This document shows positions 1 through 12,938 of a stretch of DNA of 64,000 bases, piece by piece. Where the stretch lies: positions 53,429,486 through 53,493,485 of the forward strand of contig NC_056527.1 of assembly GCF_019175285.1 (NCBI RefSeq), written 5' to 3'. The notes under the pieces are model-generated. The model made no database searches and was not told the DNA's origin. It saw only the letters and a list, made by a program, of their open reading frames with translations. The first letter of the stretch is position 1, and every line of letters begins with the position of its first letter. The translations under genes and the position numbers were made by a program. The stretch is from Sceloporus undulatus (lineage: Eukaryota > Chordata > Lepidosauria > Squamata > Phrynosomatidae).

Positions 1-1080
1 CTGCTAATTCAGATATTCTTCTTGCCGAAGTTATAGCCACCAAAAAACATACTTTGATTGATACAAATGTCTCAAAGAAAAAGTATACAGTGGCTTGAAT
101 GGAGCTTTAGTTAATCTATTTCAGACTATATTCAAATCCCATGATGGGAATCTGTGTACCATTGGGAAAGTTGATATAGTTGCACCTCTTATAAATTTCT
201 GGATATGTTCATTGGCTGATATTCCCTCTTCTCCACATTTTAGTACTACTGTACTAATAAAACTGAAATCTGCCTTTTCGGCATATTTTGTCTCAATCCT
301 TTGTTTACTCCATCTTGTAAAAACTGCAAAATATGTTTTATCTCCATGTTTTGAAGGACAACTCTTTTCTTTTTTTTACACCAATCCATGAATGTTTTCC
401 AAGTCTGATTGTACACTTTCTGTGTTGTTAATCATCTTGTAGTTATGATACTGTCTATTACTTGTGGTGTGTATCTGCATCTTTCTAATGTTAGCCTCTC
501 AATTCCCATGCACTTAGTTTTGTAACCATTGCAGGTTTGAGTGCCATATTGGGCCTTGTGTTAACAAATCCATCTTTCTGTTAGTCATACTGGATGACTG
601 ACTAACAATTGTTGTATCAATGGATACCATGGTTTCCTTGGCCAATTGGGTGCTATTAGAAGTACATGTGCCTTTTCCTTATGGATTTTGTTTAGTACTT
701 TCTGAATTATTTTCACTGAGGAAAAGCATACAATATTCCTTTTGGACATTGGCTGTTCAGAACATGAAATCCTTCTCTATTGACAAGTATCTCTGGTAAT
801 TCATGTGATTTGCAAACAAATCTACTCTGAATAGTCCAAACCTCTTCAATTTGTTGAATTCCTCCATATTCAGTGTTCATTCCCCTGGAATGATTTGAGG
901 TCGACTCAAGTAATCTTCTATTTTGTTTAATGTTCCTTTCAGGTACATAGCTGTTAATGACTTCAGATTGTGTTCTGACCACTTCAATATTTTTGTTGAC
1001 TCTGTCATTAGATTCTAGGAATGTAATTCTTTTTGTTTGTTTCTGTAGGATCGAACTGTGATGTTGTCTGTAATTATGAC
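1..1080 (-). mobile_element. DIRS-like tyrosine-recombinase retroelement, fossil
   Basis: On the minus strand the left half reads like the tyrosine recombinase of DIRS elements and 710-1030 like the RNase H and following region of their pol. The element is broken in several places and runs off the left edge. Coding-like texture on the same strand at about 1360-1690 may be a further part of it. It lies about 1.1 kb from ZNRF2 exon 2. Family placement rests on remembered motifs. Confidence 0.55.
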
Positions 1081-1084
1081 CCAA

Positions 1085-1345
1085 GACAGACAGGCCGAAA
1101 GGGGCATGGCAGTGGCAATACTAGGGTTCCAAACTGCACAGCAACTGCACGGTCCAGAACCCTAGTATGTAATGGCAGTGACCTGATGGTGGCGTCCTGT
1201 CTGCAAGGGTGCCGCCAACTTCATGTAATGGACGCATAACATCCACACGTCCCTGTGCATCCGTTACATCACGAGTGCGTCATCGGACTTCTTTTGCTCT
1301 GAGTTGCAAAATGGCTACCATCATCAGAGCACCACTGTTGCCCCT
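1085..1345 (+). mobile_element. Unclassified repeat family with CTAGGGTT..AACCCTAG foldback, copy 1
   Basis: It shares ACTAGGGTT..AACCCTAGT, GGACGCATA..TCCACAC and CATCACGAGTG.GTCAT with 25052-25432, in the same order and orientation. It is probably a non-autonomous DNA transposon; no transposase is present. The foldback would make a short hairpin with a loop of about 25 nt. Confidence 0.5.
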
Positions 1346-2183
1346 GATTTTTATTTTATATTGAGGTAAATATCAGATTATTTAGTGCATAATTGATCAG
1401 CTTTTTGTTTTTTGGCTTTATTAGCCTGTTTTTCATTGTTTTGGGGGTTAGAGTCTAACATCCACTCAGTCTCTTTGACCTTCAAATAATCTTTAACTGA
1501 TTGTTCTCGTTGTCTGGGTGTAAGCCTTGCATCCACCCGGTTTCCATGCCCCTTGTAACATTTTTAAAGGTAAATTCCTCAATCTCAGGGTGTAAACCTG
1601 GTGACTGCATGGTTTCTTTACCCTTTTGTCCTCCAATTATGCCTTCTTCAGTCTCACTATCACTTGAGGACTGAAAAATCCTTCACAATTTATCTGTCCT
1701 TCCAACGCGAGAGTTGCATTTAAAAGTTAATATGTGGTTGTTCTGCATTTCTAAGCTAAAATTTCTAAGTTAAACACTATTCTAATAGAGGAAGAGAACC
1801 TTTAATTCAGAATGAGATGAAATTGAACAGGAGAGGTGAGGAAACCATGAAAGACCTACTGTCTGGCATTTATGAAACACCAAAGACTGCAAGTTCAAGT
1901 AGTCCTTTAGCTATAGGGCCCGCTAGCTTTACATCTGTGCTAAGTAAGGCCCTTGAAAAATACAAAAGAAAGGTAAGCTTCTGGAAAGGCAACAAGGGTG
2001 GTAAAAGGAGAAAATTACCAGAAACATTCATCACAAAGAAAAGGTTATGTATCCAAGTAAGAATTGCTAATGAAAGATTTGCAGTTGCTAGTTTTAAAGA
2101 AATGTATCCAATTTGGCAGGCTTAGCTAATGCAATATCAATCCAATTACTGTATTACAAGTAGTAATTAGCTTACTTTCTTAC
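1346..2183. other. ZNRF2 intron sequence left of exon 2
   Basis: About 1360-1690 may belong to the DIRS-like fossil. A 102-codon plus-strand frame at 1817-2125 is Lys/Ser-rich and matches no family I know. Nothing else is recognised. Confidence 0.4.
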
Positions 2184-2279
2184 CATTGTAGGTTATCCTT
2201 GGTTTTGTCAAGCACATCACAAGATGTAAGTCCATTTCATCTGAAGATACAAACTTGGAACAAACAGGGCACTTGAATC
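2184..2279 (-). CDS. ZNRF2: ZNRF2 coding exon 2 (zinc-finger segment)
   Basis: This 96-bp exon encodes a zinc-finger segment with Cys-x2-Cys, His and Cys ligands (CPVC, then LHLVMC). It reads FKCPVCSKFVSSDEMDLH and on to PRITYN, matching mammalian ZNRF2 almost residue for residue; ZNRF1 differs at several of these positions. The acceptor is CTTCAG followed by GA, which completes the glycine codon split by exon 1. The donor is GTAAGA after AATG, leaving phase 1 for the next exon, which should begin the conserved EDVLSKDAGEC segment beyond the left edge. The frame has no stop in the exon. The intron upstream is 36.4 kb (2280-38634). Seen directly: sequence match and splice sites. Known: this segment precedes the RING finger in ZNRF1 and ZNRF2. 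Confidence 0.96.
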
Positions 2280-2544
2280 CTGAAGTAAATGAAGAAGAAC
2301 ACAAAGAAAAATGTTGGAAAATGTGACAATGTATGTTCAAAATAAAAGTTATAAAAATGTCCTCATGAAGAAATTGCAGGGTGCTACTGTTCTGGTGCAC
2401 AGAGGCTTTCTGCTTAGCCTAGCCAAGTCTGTCGTGTTTCTCAGTTATGCGCATCATTTCTTTGTTGTAAATTCAAAGTAAATTACACTGTATTAACAAA
2501 GAGAACTTTTCTCTGATATAAGTACTAAGGACAAGTTCGAATTG

Positions 2545-2999
2545 AGGGAATCCTCGTGGTGCAGTGGTTAAATGCCAGTACAGTGGTACCTCGGGTTACG
2601 AAATTAATTCGTTCCGCGGCTAATTTCGTAACCCGAAAAACCTTCGTAACCCGAATTGCCATAGGCGCTAATGGAAAAAAAGCCGCGGCTCTGCCGCGGC
2701 TCCATTTAAAACAGCGCCAGGGTTTTTTCGTAACCCAAAAAAACCTTCGTAACCCGAAACAATAAATCCCTATGGGATTTATTCGTATCCCGAAAAATTC
2801 GTAACCTGGGTAATTCGTATCCTGAGGTACCACTGTACTGCAGCCATAAGGCTGTGAGTTCAATCCAAGACAGGGCTCCAGGGTCCAGGGTCCACTCACA
2901 TAGGTTGGTAAAATGAATACTCGGCTTGTTGGGGGCAAGTGGCTTACCCATTGTAAACTGCTTAGAGAATGCTAGTTCACTGATAAGTGGTATAGAAAT
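2545..2999 (+). mobile_element. tRNA-derived SINE split by a MITE
   Basis: The head TCCTCGTGGTGCAGTGGTTA holds a Pol III A box and GAGTTCAATCC (about 2856-2866) a B box. The body follows, with the tail GATAAGTGGTATAGAAATGTAC. A 255-bp MITE (2581-2835) sits between A and B boxes with a TA duplication, so the SINE is older than the MITE. A minus-strand copy lies at 53998-54212. Confidence 0.8.
2581..2835 (+). mobile_element. CAGTGGTACC MITE, copy 1 (TA target site)
   Basis: 255 bp with terminal inverted repeats CAGTGGTACCTCGGGTTACG and CGTATCCTGAGGTACCACTG, flanked by TA on both sides. It contains multiple TTCGTAACCCG repeats and CCATAGGCGCTAATGG. TA duplication and CAGT ends point to the Tc1/mariner superfamily. 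It encodes nothing. Confidence 0.85.
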
Positions 3000-5900
3000 G
3001 TACTTGCCATTGAATTCAATGGGAGGGTGGATATCAGAGAGAACTGGAGAAACGGAAATTAGTCTGAAAATGATATTTCTTAAGTAAGGGAAAATAAACT
3101 CAAAATATACTGTGAATCTAAGGAGTGACCTAAGTAAAACTATTTGTTGATTCACATTGCCAACAATAGCAGCTTCTTTCTGATGGAAATAATCTCTGAA
3201 ATTTATTGCTGTAACCTCTCTCTGCATATAGAGGAATCTCTCTGTTCTACAATCCAGTCCATAATCATGGCTGGGAAAGATTCAATTAGTTTTGTCCAAA
3301 ACTAGGTCAGGATGGCTAGACATCTATCTGCACAATTAGTCACATAACATATTGTGAACTCTGGTTTCTAGTACAGCATCTGATTCAATACTTCACTTCT
3401 CAAGGTCCTAGCTTTTATCTGGAATTATCAGTTCCTAGCCCTTCTCACTAGAGAATCTTATGTTTACTCATTTTTAAACGAATACGCAGAAATAAAACTT
3501 ACAAGCACAAATAAAAATGTCACATGTCTGGCAATTTTATACAGAGTTTTATACAAGTCTTTCTGATCAGCAGATAATGCTGCTTTATAATTTGTACATG
3601 GATTGAAGAAGTATGATACCCCTTACTACTAGCAAACAAGAAGATGACCATTACTACCCAAGGAGAACTGTATTAAATATTTTTGCCATGGTCACAGCAA
3701 CATACAAATGTTGAATGTAAGCCTGCAGCACTGGCAATGTCATAGTGTGCATCTAAATACTGGCCAAGTCTCTTACTATACAAAGTAATTCACTAAATAG
3801 CAATATTAATTTTTTTAAAATCAGGCACTGTCATAACCTTTCACTTCATTGTATTAGTATGTATAAATTCATTAGTATGTATAAATGCATACACACACCC
3901 ATTAGTGCAGTTAATAAACAAATTTTTAAAGATCTATGAAAGATACCATCTCCACAGTTCAAACTAACAAATTCTGCATAGGAGGGACTAAGGTAGTGGT
4001 GCTAAATCTTAGGATAATCTAATGGTACTCTCTTTTTTATGCTTCAGTTGTTGTTTTTCCAACAGTAGTAGCATCTAATATAACAGATCAAGTACAGATG
4101 TGAATGCAGCCACATTCAAATCACTGACATATTGAGAAAACATTTCCTTCAGCACTTCATATACTGTACCAGGTTTATAGCGACCAAGGAGCAGACATTA
4201 AACGTGAGACACTTGTACTTTGCAAAAAGAACACTGCAAAACATAGTCAGTCTACTGGTGGCCTAGAATCTGGAAACATCAGACTAGATAATAAATACCC
4301 ATCCTTCAGTTACTGCAAAAGGTTGAAAAAGTTACAAATCCTTTTATTAGGAATTGGGATCTACAAACACATATACTGGAGGCTTTGTATATGTTCCTTC
4401 ACAAGAATCCCCCCCCCCCTTTTATCACTTTATTAAAACAGAAACACATTATCAAGATATTTAATGTTTTAATACCTCTCAATATTTCTGTTTCTCAAAT
4501 TAACTTCAGTGTAAGAAAGTTAGTTTAAGACATCAAGGGAATTTATGAGGTCTTTATATTAGATGCATAATAAAATACCACTCTGGGCTAATCCCAGTTG
4601 TAGGTATATGAACATGAAAAATACAAGGAATCTTATTCATTTTAAAAAGAAAACAAATAACTTCCATGCAAGTCAAGGTTTATCATGCAATCTATTTTTG
4701 CTGTTTCAATTTCTGTATGTCATTTTTATCAGAAACTGTAGAATGTTAATTCCTTCATCAACAGAAATAGTAACAGAAATTTGACCAAGAAAGATTGTAC
4801 GAATTTCTCTGCCCCATGGCAATGCTAAACAGGAACTACTTAAGCGTTTGTCTGCATTGCAACCTCAGGCTTAACTTTAGCTGGCAAAGACAGTTAGACT
4901 GAGTTGAAGAGAAACTGTTAGCAAAGTACAAAGAGCTCGACTGGATACTAAGAGTATTATCATCCAGTAATCTCTAGACAGTAAAATAGATGCCAGCTTT
5001 GCTGACCTAATAAAAGCAAACAGAATCAGATGTCACTTGGCTGCATCTTTCTGTTGGCAAGCCTACTATCTCAGTCTAAAAGAACCTTTATGGAACTATT
5101 GCAGCTACCCCTTAATCTACATGTATTGATACATGGATATAATCTCTGTGTAGTGTACAAAAATGGCCCTGTCTGTGAATAACCAGTATTCAGCTTTTTT
5201 TTCCATCTCGAAAACAAATATCCTGTCAAAATATATATTATTCCTTGTTAGTGCTGAGGAGAAGCTTTTCTGGCTTAAGAAACTGTTGAATATCAATATT
5301 CAGTTATGAAGAGGGATATAACACTTCCCATTTTAAATAGTAGTGCATAAAGAACACATGGTAGAAGGATAAATTTGTGAAATTCTTATGAATGTATTGT
5401 CTGAAAAAAGCTACCATTTCCTACTAGTGAAGAGACTCCTAACAGTTAACAAAATTCAGACAGTCCTCCTTCCACTTTAGACAAGAAACCTGACCAAATA
5501 CACACACATATACATACAAAGAACAGAACACTATGTAAGTCCTAAAGGAAAAAAACATTACATACTGAACTCTGTCACACTTAACGATTGCTACTTAAAG
5601 GTCAACTTGTTTAGGTTGTATATTAAAATTACAAGACTATTATCACAAGGTATCATTCACAACAGTCAACACTGTGATCAGCATATGACATGCCTTCCAT
5701 AAAAGAAAATATTTCTATCTAGTTCCATAGGCACTTTAGACAGAAAACAGTGTAGCAGATCCTAAATGTTCAAAGAACAGAAATCAGTTAAGTGATTCGT
5801 AAGATTTCTGGACAAGAGAAGCAACTGTACTCAGTTTGAAATAAAGTGTTCTAAAAGAAGGAATTAAAACTTCTATTTCCACCGTTTAAAGCTTTCTTAA

Positions 5901-6479
5901 ATATAAGGTCTGAAGTAGTAGCTGAATCAGTACATGCCCCACCTATATATGAACAATTCCAATAATTTCCATTTGCTGCCTGTCACATAAAAACTTGACA
6001 AAGGTGACAAAGGCTAGTACAATAGGTTTAACGGCCATAATTTGGTGTTTAGTGTCTTTATATTGAGTTTAATGGTAAAAATTTGGTCATGTGTTTCATT
6101 ATAAACACAAATTGCTATAAACGTTTTTCACTACTCTTAATATGCCTCCGCTGTTAAGCACCAAATGCCACAGATGTTAAAAATGTAGAAGTTTTTCTCC
6201 CCTTCACTCAGATGCTGAAAGAAAGCACAGGTACATGCACATACACACAAATAGAGGAGGCTGAGACGTCTAGAGATTAATTACTATTTTTATCTTCTCT
6301 TTGCTTGCCAAGAATATTCTATCAATAGCAGTGACTGACATTCTTTACTTCTTGGATGTAGGATAAAGAATGCTCCATGAGGAGAATCACCGCTGGGTTC
6401 TACTGTACCAAGACGACACACTGTTCAGAAATCTCAATGTACTACAAGAGGTAACAGCTAGAGAAGTAGAACATGCACT
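3000..6479. other. ZNRF2 intron 1, no gene recognised
   Basis: AT-rich sequence with short microsatellites and a C run near 4410. I recognise no exon, RNA gene or clear transposon on either strand. Confidence 0.5.
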
Positions 6480-7173
6480 TTCATTTTTAGCCTTTATTAG
6501 TATTATAACTACTTACAATAATATATGAAAACTTTTACATAATATTCCACATATATATGGTATATCACAGTATATCCCATTCTTTAGCACTTTATCTAAC
6601 TGTAATTCATTTCTTTTCACCATATACGTTTCATAATTACACAAAGATATAATACCATTAATGATATCACTAATTCATTTTTCAATTCTCTTTTTTTTCA
6701 TTCCTCCCCTTCCCCCAAGTGCTCCCCATTACCAGAGCCTAGTATCTTCTTACTACTCTACCCTCCAAAATTGTAACTCTTCCTCTGGAGATAAAACACC
6801 TCCTTTCTTTTGCTAAAGCCTTTTGTACAAATATTTTCCATATCACTTCAAAATCATTTCTCTTCATTATTCCTTTTTTACTTTAATTCCACAAGTTAAC
6901 TTATCATGAATTGCTATTTGCCATATCTCTTTATACCAATCTTGCATCTGTAGATCTCCCTAATCTTTCCACTTTTTTGCTACCATTGATCTCAACGCTG
7001 TTAATAAATTTGTAATTAAATCCTTTATAGCCTGGGTGCAATTAATCTTGTCATATATAGATAAAAATGCTATCTTTGGACTAAATTCTAGATCAATTTC
7101 TATTATTTCTTTAAATACTATTTGCCAAAATGTCTTTACAATTCTACAACCACACAATATATGAATATAAGTA

Positions 7174-7430
7174 CAGTGGTACCCCGGGATACGAATGCGC
7201 CGCCTTACGAAATTTCCGGGTTACGAAAAAAATCCATTCAAAAAAAAACTGTTCCGGGTTACGAAGGTTATTTCGGGTTACGAAAAAATTTTTTGGTGCT
7301 TTTCGGCGCTTTTTCGCACGAAATCGCGGCTTTCGCTATTAGCGCCTATGGGGTTTTTTGGCTTGCGAAGATTTTCGGGTTACGAAAGCGGCGGCGGAAC
7401 GAATTAAATTCGTAACCCGGGGTACCCCTG
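7174..7430 (+). mobile_element. CAGTGGTACC MITE, copy 2, inserted in an L1
   Basis: 257 bp with ends CAGTGGTACCCCGGGATACG and GTAACCCGGGGTACCCCTG, flanked by TA. It interrupts the ORF2 region of the L1 at 6480-9345 and is therefore younger than it. Confidence 0.85.
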
Positions 7431-7826
7431 TACCTATTTCTTGGCACCCCCTCCAACATAGCACTGAATAATTCTTATTTATATGGCTTAACCTTACTTG
7501 GCATTAAATACCATCTCCAAATTATTTTATAATAATTCTCTTTTATTCATATGGATAAATTTTTTAAATTACATTGATTCCAAATTTTCCTACAATCATG
7601 AACATTTATTATTTGTGCTAAATACTCCTCTCATATTGTCCTAAGATATTCTTCTTTCTCATTATATTTTAATAATTATATATTTCACTTGTAACACCTT
7701 TCAAAGTTTCATTTGCCTCTGTACTGTCTCTTTGCCTAATCAATTGTTCAAATTTCGTATATTATCTAAACTCTAATTTTTCTCTCCCAGTTTTTTGTCC
7801 ATTGTTCCAACTGAATACAATTAAAC

Positions 7827-8003
7827 CAGTGCTTCTCAATTATTTTCTGTCATGCCCCCCCCTAGGAAGAAGAAAACATTTCGCGCCCCCCGCATGACTG
7901 TAAATAGTATCATTTGTCTATAAAATTGTTATAAGTACACCTCTGCATAACAGAGCCTCGCGCCACCCCCCGGGGGGCCCGCCCCACTATTTGAGAAACG
8001 CTG
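7827..8003 (+). mobile_element. hAT MITE with perfect 8-bp target duplication
   Basis: 177 bp with ends CAGTGCTTCTCAA and TTGAGAAACGCTG, flanked by the direct repeat AATTAAAC at 7819-7826 and 8004-8011. The 8-bp duplication and CAG ends define a hAT element. It lies inside the L1, so it is younger than the L1. Confidence 0.9.
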
Positions 8004-9345
8004 AATTAAACCAAGTTAATTTTAATCTTTGCAATTTCTCCTTTATATTTCCTTTCTCCTTCATTATCTTCATCCATTCTTTTATCCTATATATTTCTTG
8101 ATCTCTTAGCTTTTTCCCTAGTTCTTCCTTTAAATTTATTGGAAAAATTTGTTAACATTATAACTGGTGTTAATAGTGAGATAGCAGATATTAGTTTTTC
8201 TTTATGTTTTTTTTCAAATCTCTAATATATTCTTTAAAAGGGGCATCTATTTCTTTTATTTCTTTCATAGTAAAATCTTTGAAAAATATATTTTCTAATT
8301 TTTTCTCTATTTCTATTGTTTCCATCTCCAACCAATCTAATTCCCCTTTCTCTATAATTCCATTTATAATATATCTTAATTAATTTGCATTGTAATGCAG
8401 TTTTAAATTTGGGAGACCCAATCCTCCATCCTTTTGGGGTTTATACCAATATCTTTTATTAATCCTTACTTTTTTTATTCAAGTTACAATAATTATTCAC
8501 TAATACTTGTCAGGTTTCTTTATTTCAGCATCTGATATTTGTGTTGGCAACATCTTAAACAAAAAAATTATCTTAGGCAGAATTTTCATTTTTACTAATA
8601 CAATTCTACCAAACCATGCTAATTTAATATTTTTATATTCTTCTAATTTCCTTTTAATTTCTATTCTTAATTTTTTTATAATTTTATTCTTCTAATTTTT
8701 GTAAATTTTGTAATTTTATACCTAAATATTTAATTGTATCTTTTAATTTTATATCTATATTTTTATGCTTTAAAAACTCCTCTTCTTCTGTTTTTGTATA
8801 ATTAAACAACATTAACTCTGATTTTTTCCAATTTACTCCTAAACCTCTGAACTCTTTTAAATGCCTTTTTACTTTATTCATTTTTAAAGGGATCTTTGAT
8901 TGTCAATATGGTATCATCTGTAAATAAACTTATCTTATTCAATTTTCTGGTCCCAATTCCTTCCAAATTTTCATCTTCCCTAATAGCATTTGCTAACATT
9001 TCAATAATTATTGCAAATAAAATCAGGGAGAGAGGATAGCCTTGCCTTGTACCTCTTGAAATTGGAATTTGTTCTGTTAATCCATCAATTACTGTTATTA
9101 CTGCTGTGTTATTTGAATATAACTGATCTATCAATCCTCTAAACTTTTTTCCCCATACCTAATTTCTTTAATGTTATTTTTAATGCTGGCCACTCCACAC
9201 AATCAAAAGCTTTAGAAATGCCTAATGCCATTATTCCTGCTTTTTTACTCTTCCCTGTTATGTTTATTTTATTCAATACTCTTCCTATTAAATTTGACAT
9301 TTGTCTTCCTTGCACAAATCCACACTTATTTGGCATTGTTTTCCT

Positions 9346-11742
9346 TTGGGGCTAAATGCACAACCCAAAATGCCCATGTTCTTCCTGGCCTCATATTGTC
9401 CTGTATGGATGACACAGGCCAATAGCCCTGGGATGGGATCGGTCAGTCCAGATGCTGATCCAGCGATACTAGACTGATCCTAGCTCAAAGAACTGCTGTC
9501 TCAGTCTAAAAGGGCTGGAAACTCTGCTGTGACAACCTGCAGAACACCCTTACCTGCCACCACCATTACTTTCTCTATGCTGGCCTCAGGCGTGGCCTTT
9601 GATAGTGCAAGCAGGCTCCCTAGACATGTTAATGAAGCCAAGCATTCCATTTCTACCATTATAGGCCATGGCAGAGGCCTCTCAAGAGGATGTGATGCAG
9701 GCAGCTGGTATGGGGTGAATGGCAGCAGCACTGGCAGCTGCATGTCACGTGAACATCTACTCATCATTGCACCAGCCTGGGACAGAATCATGTCAGAACC
9801 ATAGGCAGGATACCACAGGATTGGCACTTGGTATCCTGCCCATCTGTATGGGCCTATCCTTTGTTACATGCCCCTACATTTTACCCTCAACTTATCTACA
9901 GGTCATATCAAAATACATTATTTTGCCCCAAAACCTGCCTTCAACATATACATAAGATTGACTTATAGTCAAGTACATATGGTATGTTCAGCCTATTAAA
10001 TATGTTATCAAGACCAGAATTTATGCAGAATTCTGCAACTGAGGGGTAAACAAAAGTAATATTGGGTATCAATGAACTGTGACCAAATAAATGGGTGCCC
10101 TCAGAAAGTATGCATAAATGAAGTCCGTATATACACACAGCACAATAAACCATGAAATATCATGGTAAGAACACACTCATGCCAATGTTGTCCTTGTTCA
10201 TTCTGAAAACTTCCACTCTTTTTTTTTTTAAAAAAATATTTAACCACAACATATCATGTCAACATGCCTGGAAAAACTGATCAAGCTTATGGTTTTATTT
10301 CAAACAAAACAACTTCAAAATTGGTTTGTTTCAAGAAACTAAAATTATGCTAAACTGCATTTAATCAAAACTGAAGCAAAAGCTTCCAATTTCCTTGCAG
10401 CTACACAGTAACACAGAGGAAAAGTGAAAATGTGGAACACCAAAGCTTGCTGAGGCATCACAGCAAGGCACAGTGTATTACAATGTCTAAAAGCAGTCTT
10501 TATAGGGTCCTGGCACTGCTCAATTCTATCTCTTCTCAGACAAAGCAATAATGATGATCTGACTGAAATAACAGACTTGCCCATAGTGTACAAAGTTTTC
10601 ACCAAGGAAAGTGAGGATACAATGTTCTCACTAGGCAAAACTTTGTAAAATCTGATTGAATTGAAATACTTACCAGTACCTAATGGTTCCTGGAGGAACA
10701 CAGCAGCAAGAAAAAAAAAAGAAAGGAAAACCTTATCAATAATGTCAGAATTTAATACCAAATGCATACAACTGTGATATATACTTCAATTATATAAATA
10801 TTAACAGCAGATTCTGACACAATATTTTCCTTCTGAGTCGGACTACAAGGTTCTATCATTCTGTAGATGTTCTGCTCTGGTTCTTGCAAACAGTGGTTTG
10901 GGAGCTAGAGGCCTGCTCTAGGGACATGCATCTCTGCCCCTTGTCTCCTTCAGCCATGGTTAAAAATTACAAAAGTGCCATTGGTAACCACACTTAACAC
11001 AAGTAAATAAAAGCTTCCTCCTTTCACAGGGCACAGAACCAGTTTGTAAATAAGTTTACAAAACCTGGTTTAAGAGAGAATCTGATTTTTGTCACTGTAC
11101 CTGTTATTCTGAATTTAAACTATGAGCAAATAATACAAATGTGAGGTAGGAAATTCCCAAGAGACAGCCTACACTCACAATGTCACACAACATCCTGTTT
11201 TCAAACTAAGGTTTGCAATATACATCTGCACCAGGCAGAGTAATGTGTATGAAAGACCTCTTGTCATAATACAAAGTTCTGATTCTGTTAGTATCAATGT
11301 ATAATGTGGAAAAAGTATAATGTAGAAATCCCTCTAATTTTTCTGGGGGGAAAGCATATGGGTAGAGTCAGAAAAAATGGCTTTATGATTTGATTCAACT
11401 GTAAATTCAGAATGAAAAATCTGAAAGGCTAAATGAAAACACTTGTAAAATATAATCCTGTATTTTAAAACCAAACCAGGGAAACTGAAAAGATGCTCTC
11501 CTATAGATGATATCAAACTCTCAGACTTTTCAGCATACTAACTTGTGGCATACCTCCAAGAAGTACACTCTTATCACTAACTGGATTTTTTTAGAAGCTG
11601 ATGACTATGTATCTTATTCTCACAACTTCTACATAACCTAATCAATCCTAACAACCAATCCACCAGAATGTTCAGTTTGTGTGTGCTCTCAATCTTTCTC
11701 CATATGTGGCGTGCATGAACACATACACACACACCTGAATAC
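9346..11742. other. ZNRF2 intron 1, mostly unrecognised
   Basis: 9868-9985 carries a short repeat (CTCAACTTATC..GACTTATAGTCAAGTA) that recurs in reverse orientation at 23878-23990 and in part at 24895-24985; it is probably a TA-target MITE relic. I recognise nothing else. Confidence 0.4.
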
Positions 11743-11868
11743 CAGGGCTGGGGAGTAGTGGTGATTTTGGGGTTACGCCTTGTCCTACTCCGGAGTAAGA
11801 TCTTTTTTCTAATGTTATTCCTACTTCTGTAAAAACCTCTTACTCCTTTCTCCTACTCCCCAGCCCTA
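11743..11868 (+). mobile_element. hAT-like MITE with CAGGGCTGGGGAGTAG ends
   Basis: Ends CAGGGCTGGGGAGTAG and CTACTCCCCAGCCCTA are inverted repeats; the interior is built from TACTCC and GGAGTA words. A related tail lies at 11985-12085 and a longer copy at 42858-43133. No clear 8-bp duplication is seen. Confidence 0.65.
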
Positions 11869-12338
11869 GGGAAAAGTCCCAGTTGGTCCGCAAGGCTGGT
11901 GTGTGTGTGTGTCTTTCTTTGCCTCCCAGTCCCTTTCCCAGTGCAATACTGTATAATGAAAGTATTTTTGGTGTTTGCGTGTACAATATAATAACAGGAA
12001 TAAGGAGTAAGAAATATATTTTGTTACTCCTTATTCCTACTCCTATAAAAACCTCTTACTCCTTTACTCCTTACTCCTACTCCTGCTGAATACCATTACA
12101 ATGAAGAACAGTCTTCAAATCAGTCTTCCAAACTCTCACTGGTACAGTGAACAAATACCAGAGAACCATAAGAAAAGCTATGATCAGCCCCCAGTATGGT
12201 AGGCTATGAGGCGTATCACATAAGATCACTATCTAAGTACAATTAATGTTTTAAAGAAAAGAGAGTATTTTTTTTCAAATTAGGAAATGGTTGGAATTTT
12301 CCACTCCGGTCACTTCCTGTTTTGAATAAAGGATTATA

Positions 12339-12567
12339 CAGTGCGCCAGCGCCATATGCAAACTCACCATGCAAGGACGCAAGGTCATGGAGACAGTGAG
12401 CCCTGGCACTTTTAATGGGGTGTGTGTGTGTGTTCAGCACACATGCAGAACAGCACATGAGAACACACCTCCATAGAGAACAACAGGACTTGAGGTCCCT
12501 TGTTTTTTCCCTTACACGGGGCTGATGGTTCCAGAACAGATCCCCTGCATATATGAAGGGCACACTG
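12339..12567 (+). mobile_element. CAGTGCGCC MITE, copy 1 (TA target site)
   Basis: 229 bp from CAGTGCGCCAGCGCC to GAAGGGCACACTG, flanked by TA. Related copies at 28592-28785, 31107-31364 and 31807-32028 share AATGGGnnTnnnG, GGATCC-like and AAGGGCnCACTG segments. Confidence 0.75.
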
Positions 12568-12855
12568 TATATGCTGAAGACAGACCTCTATAGACCCAGC
12601 CAGCATAGCCAAATTTCTCTCATGCAAGTCAAAATGGCCAACACCAATCCTCTAGTTTTGAGGTGTATGTGGAAATTTTGACATTTCATATTCTGGGTGA
12701 CTACATAACCAGCCTTGGAGTTGCATGTAGCCCATGGCTTTCACTCTGACCACTCTCTTTATATGCAATAATGCACATATGGTTTTTTCCTCTTATTTTG
12801 AAGCTGCACCTGGCACAAAAAAGTAGATGTTTCACTACTCATTCAGCCTTGAAGT

Positions 12856-12856
<1 letters not shown>

Positions 12857-12928
<72 letters not shown>
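12857..12928 (+). repeat. (ATT)n microsatellite
   Basis: About 24 ATT units run into a 10-N gap, so the length in the assembly is not reliable. Confidence 0.95.
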
Positions 12929-12938
12929 NNNNNNNNNN
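12929..12938. other. Assembly gap (10 N)
   Basis: Ten undetermined bases at the end of the ATT microsatellite. Confidence 0.99.

Larger units (their letters stand above)
6480..9345 (-). mobile_element. L1 LINE, 5'-truncated, with two later insertions
   Basis: On the minus strand the reverse transcriptase of L1 ORF2 is clear: CGFVQGRQM and ISKAFDCVEW (9150-9330), GTRQGYPLS and LFTDDTILT at the catalytic box (8895-9080), then INWKK-like and TIKYLGIKL segments (8690-8830). The C-terminal part lies at 6960-7160. Frameshifts and stops are frequent, and the FTDD box departs from the usual F/YADD. The 5' part is missing beyond 9345. A CAGTGGTACC MITE (7174-7430) and a hAT MITE (7827-8003) interrupt it. 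Confidence 0.85.
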
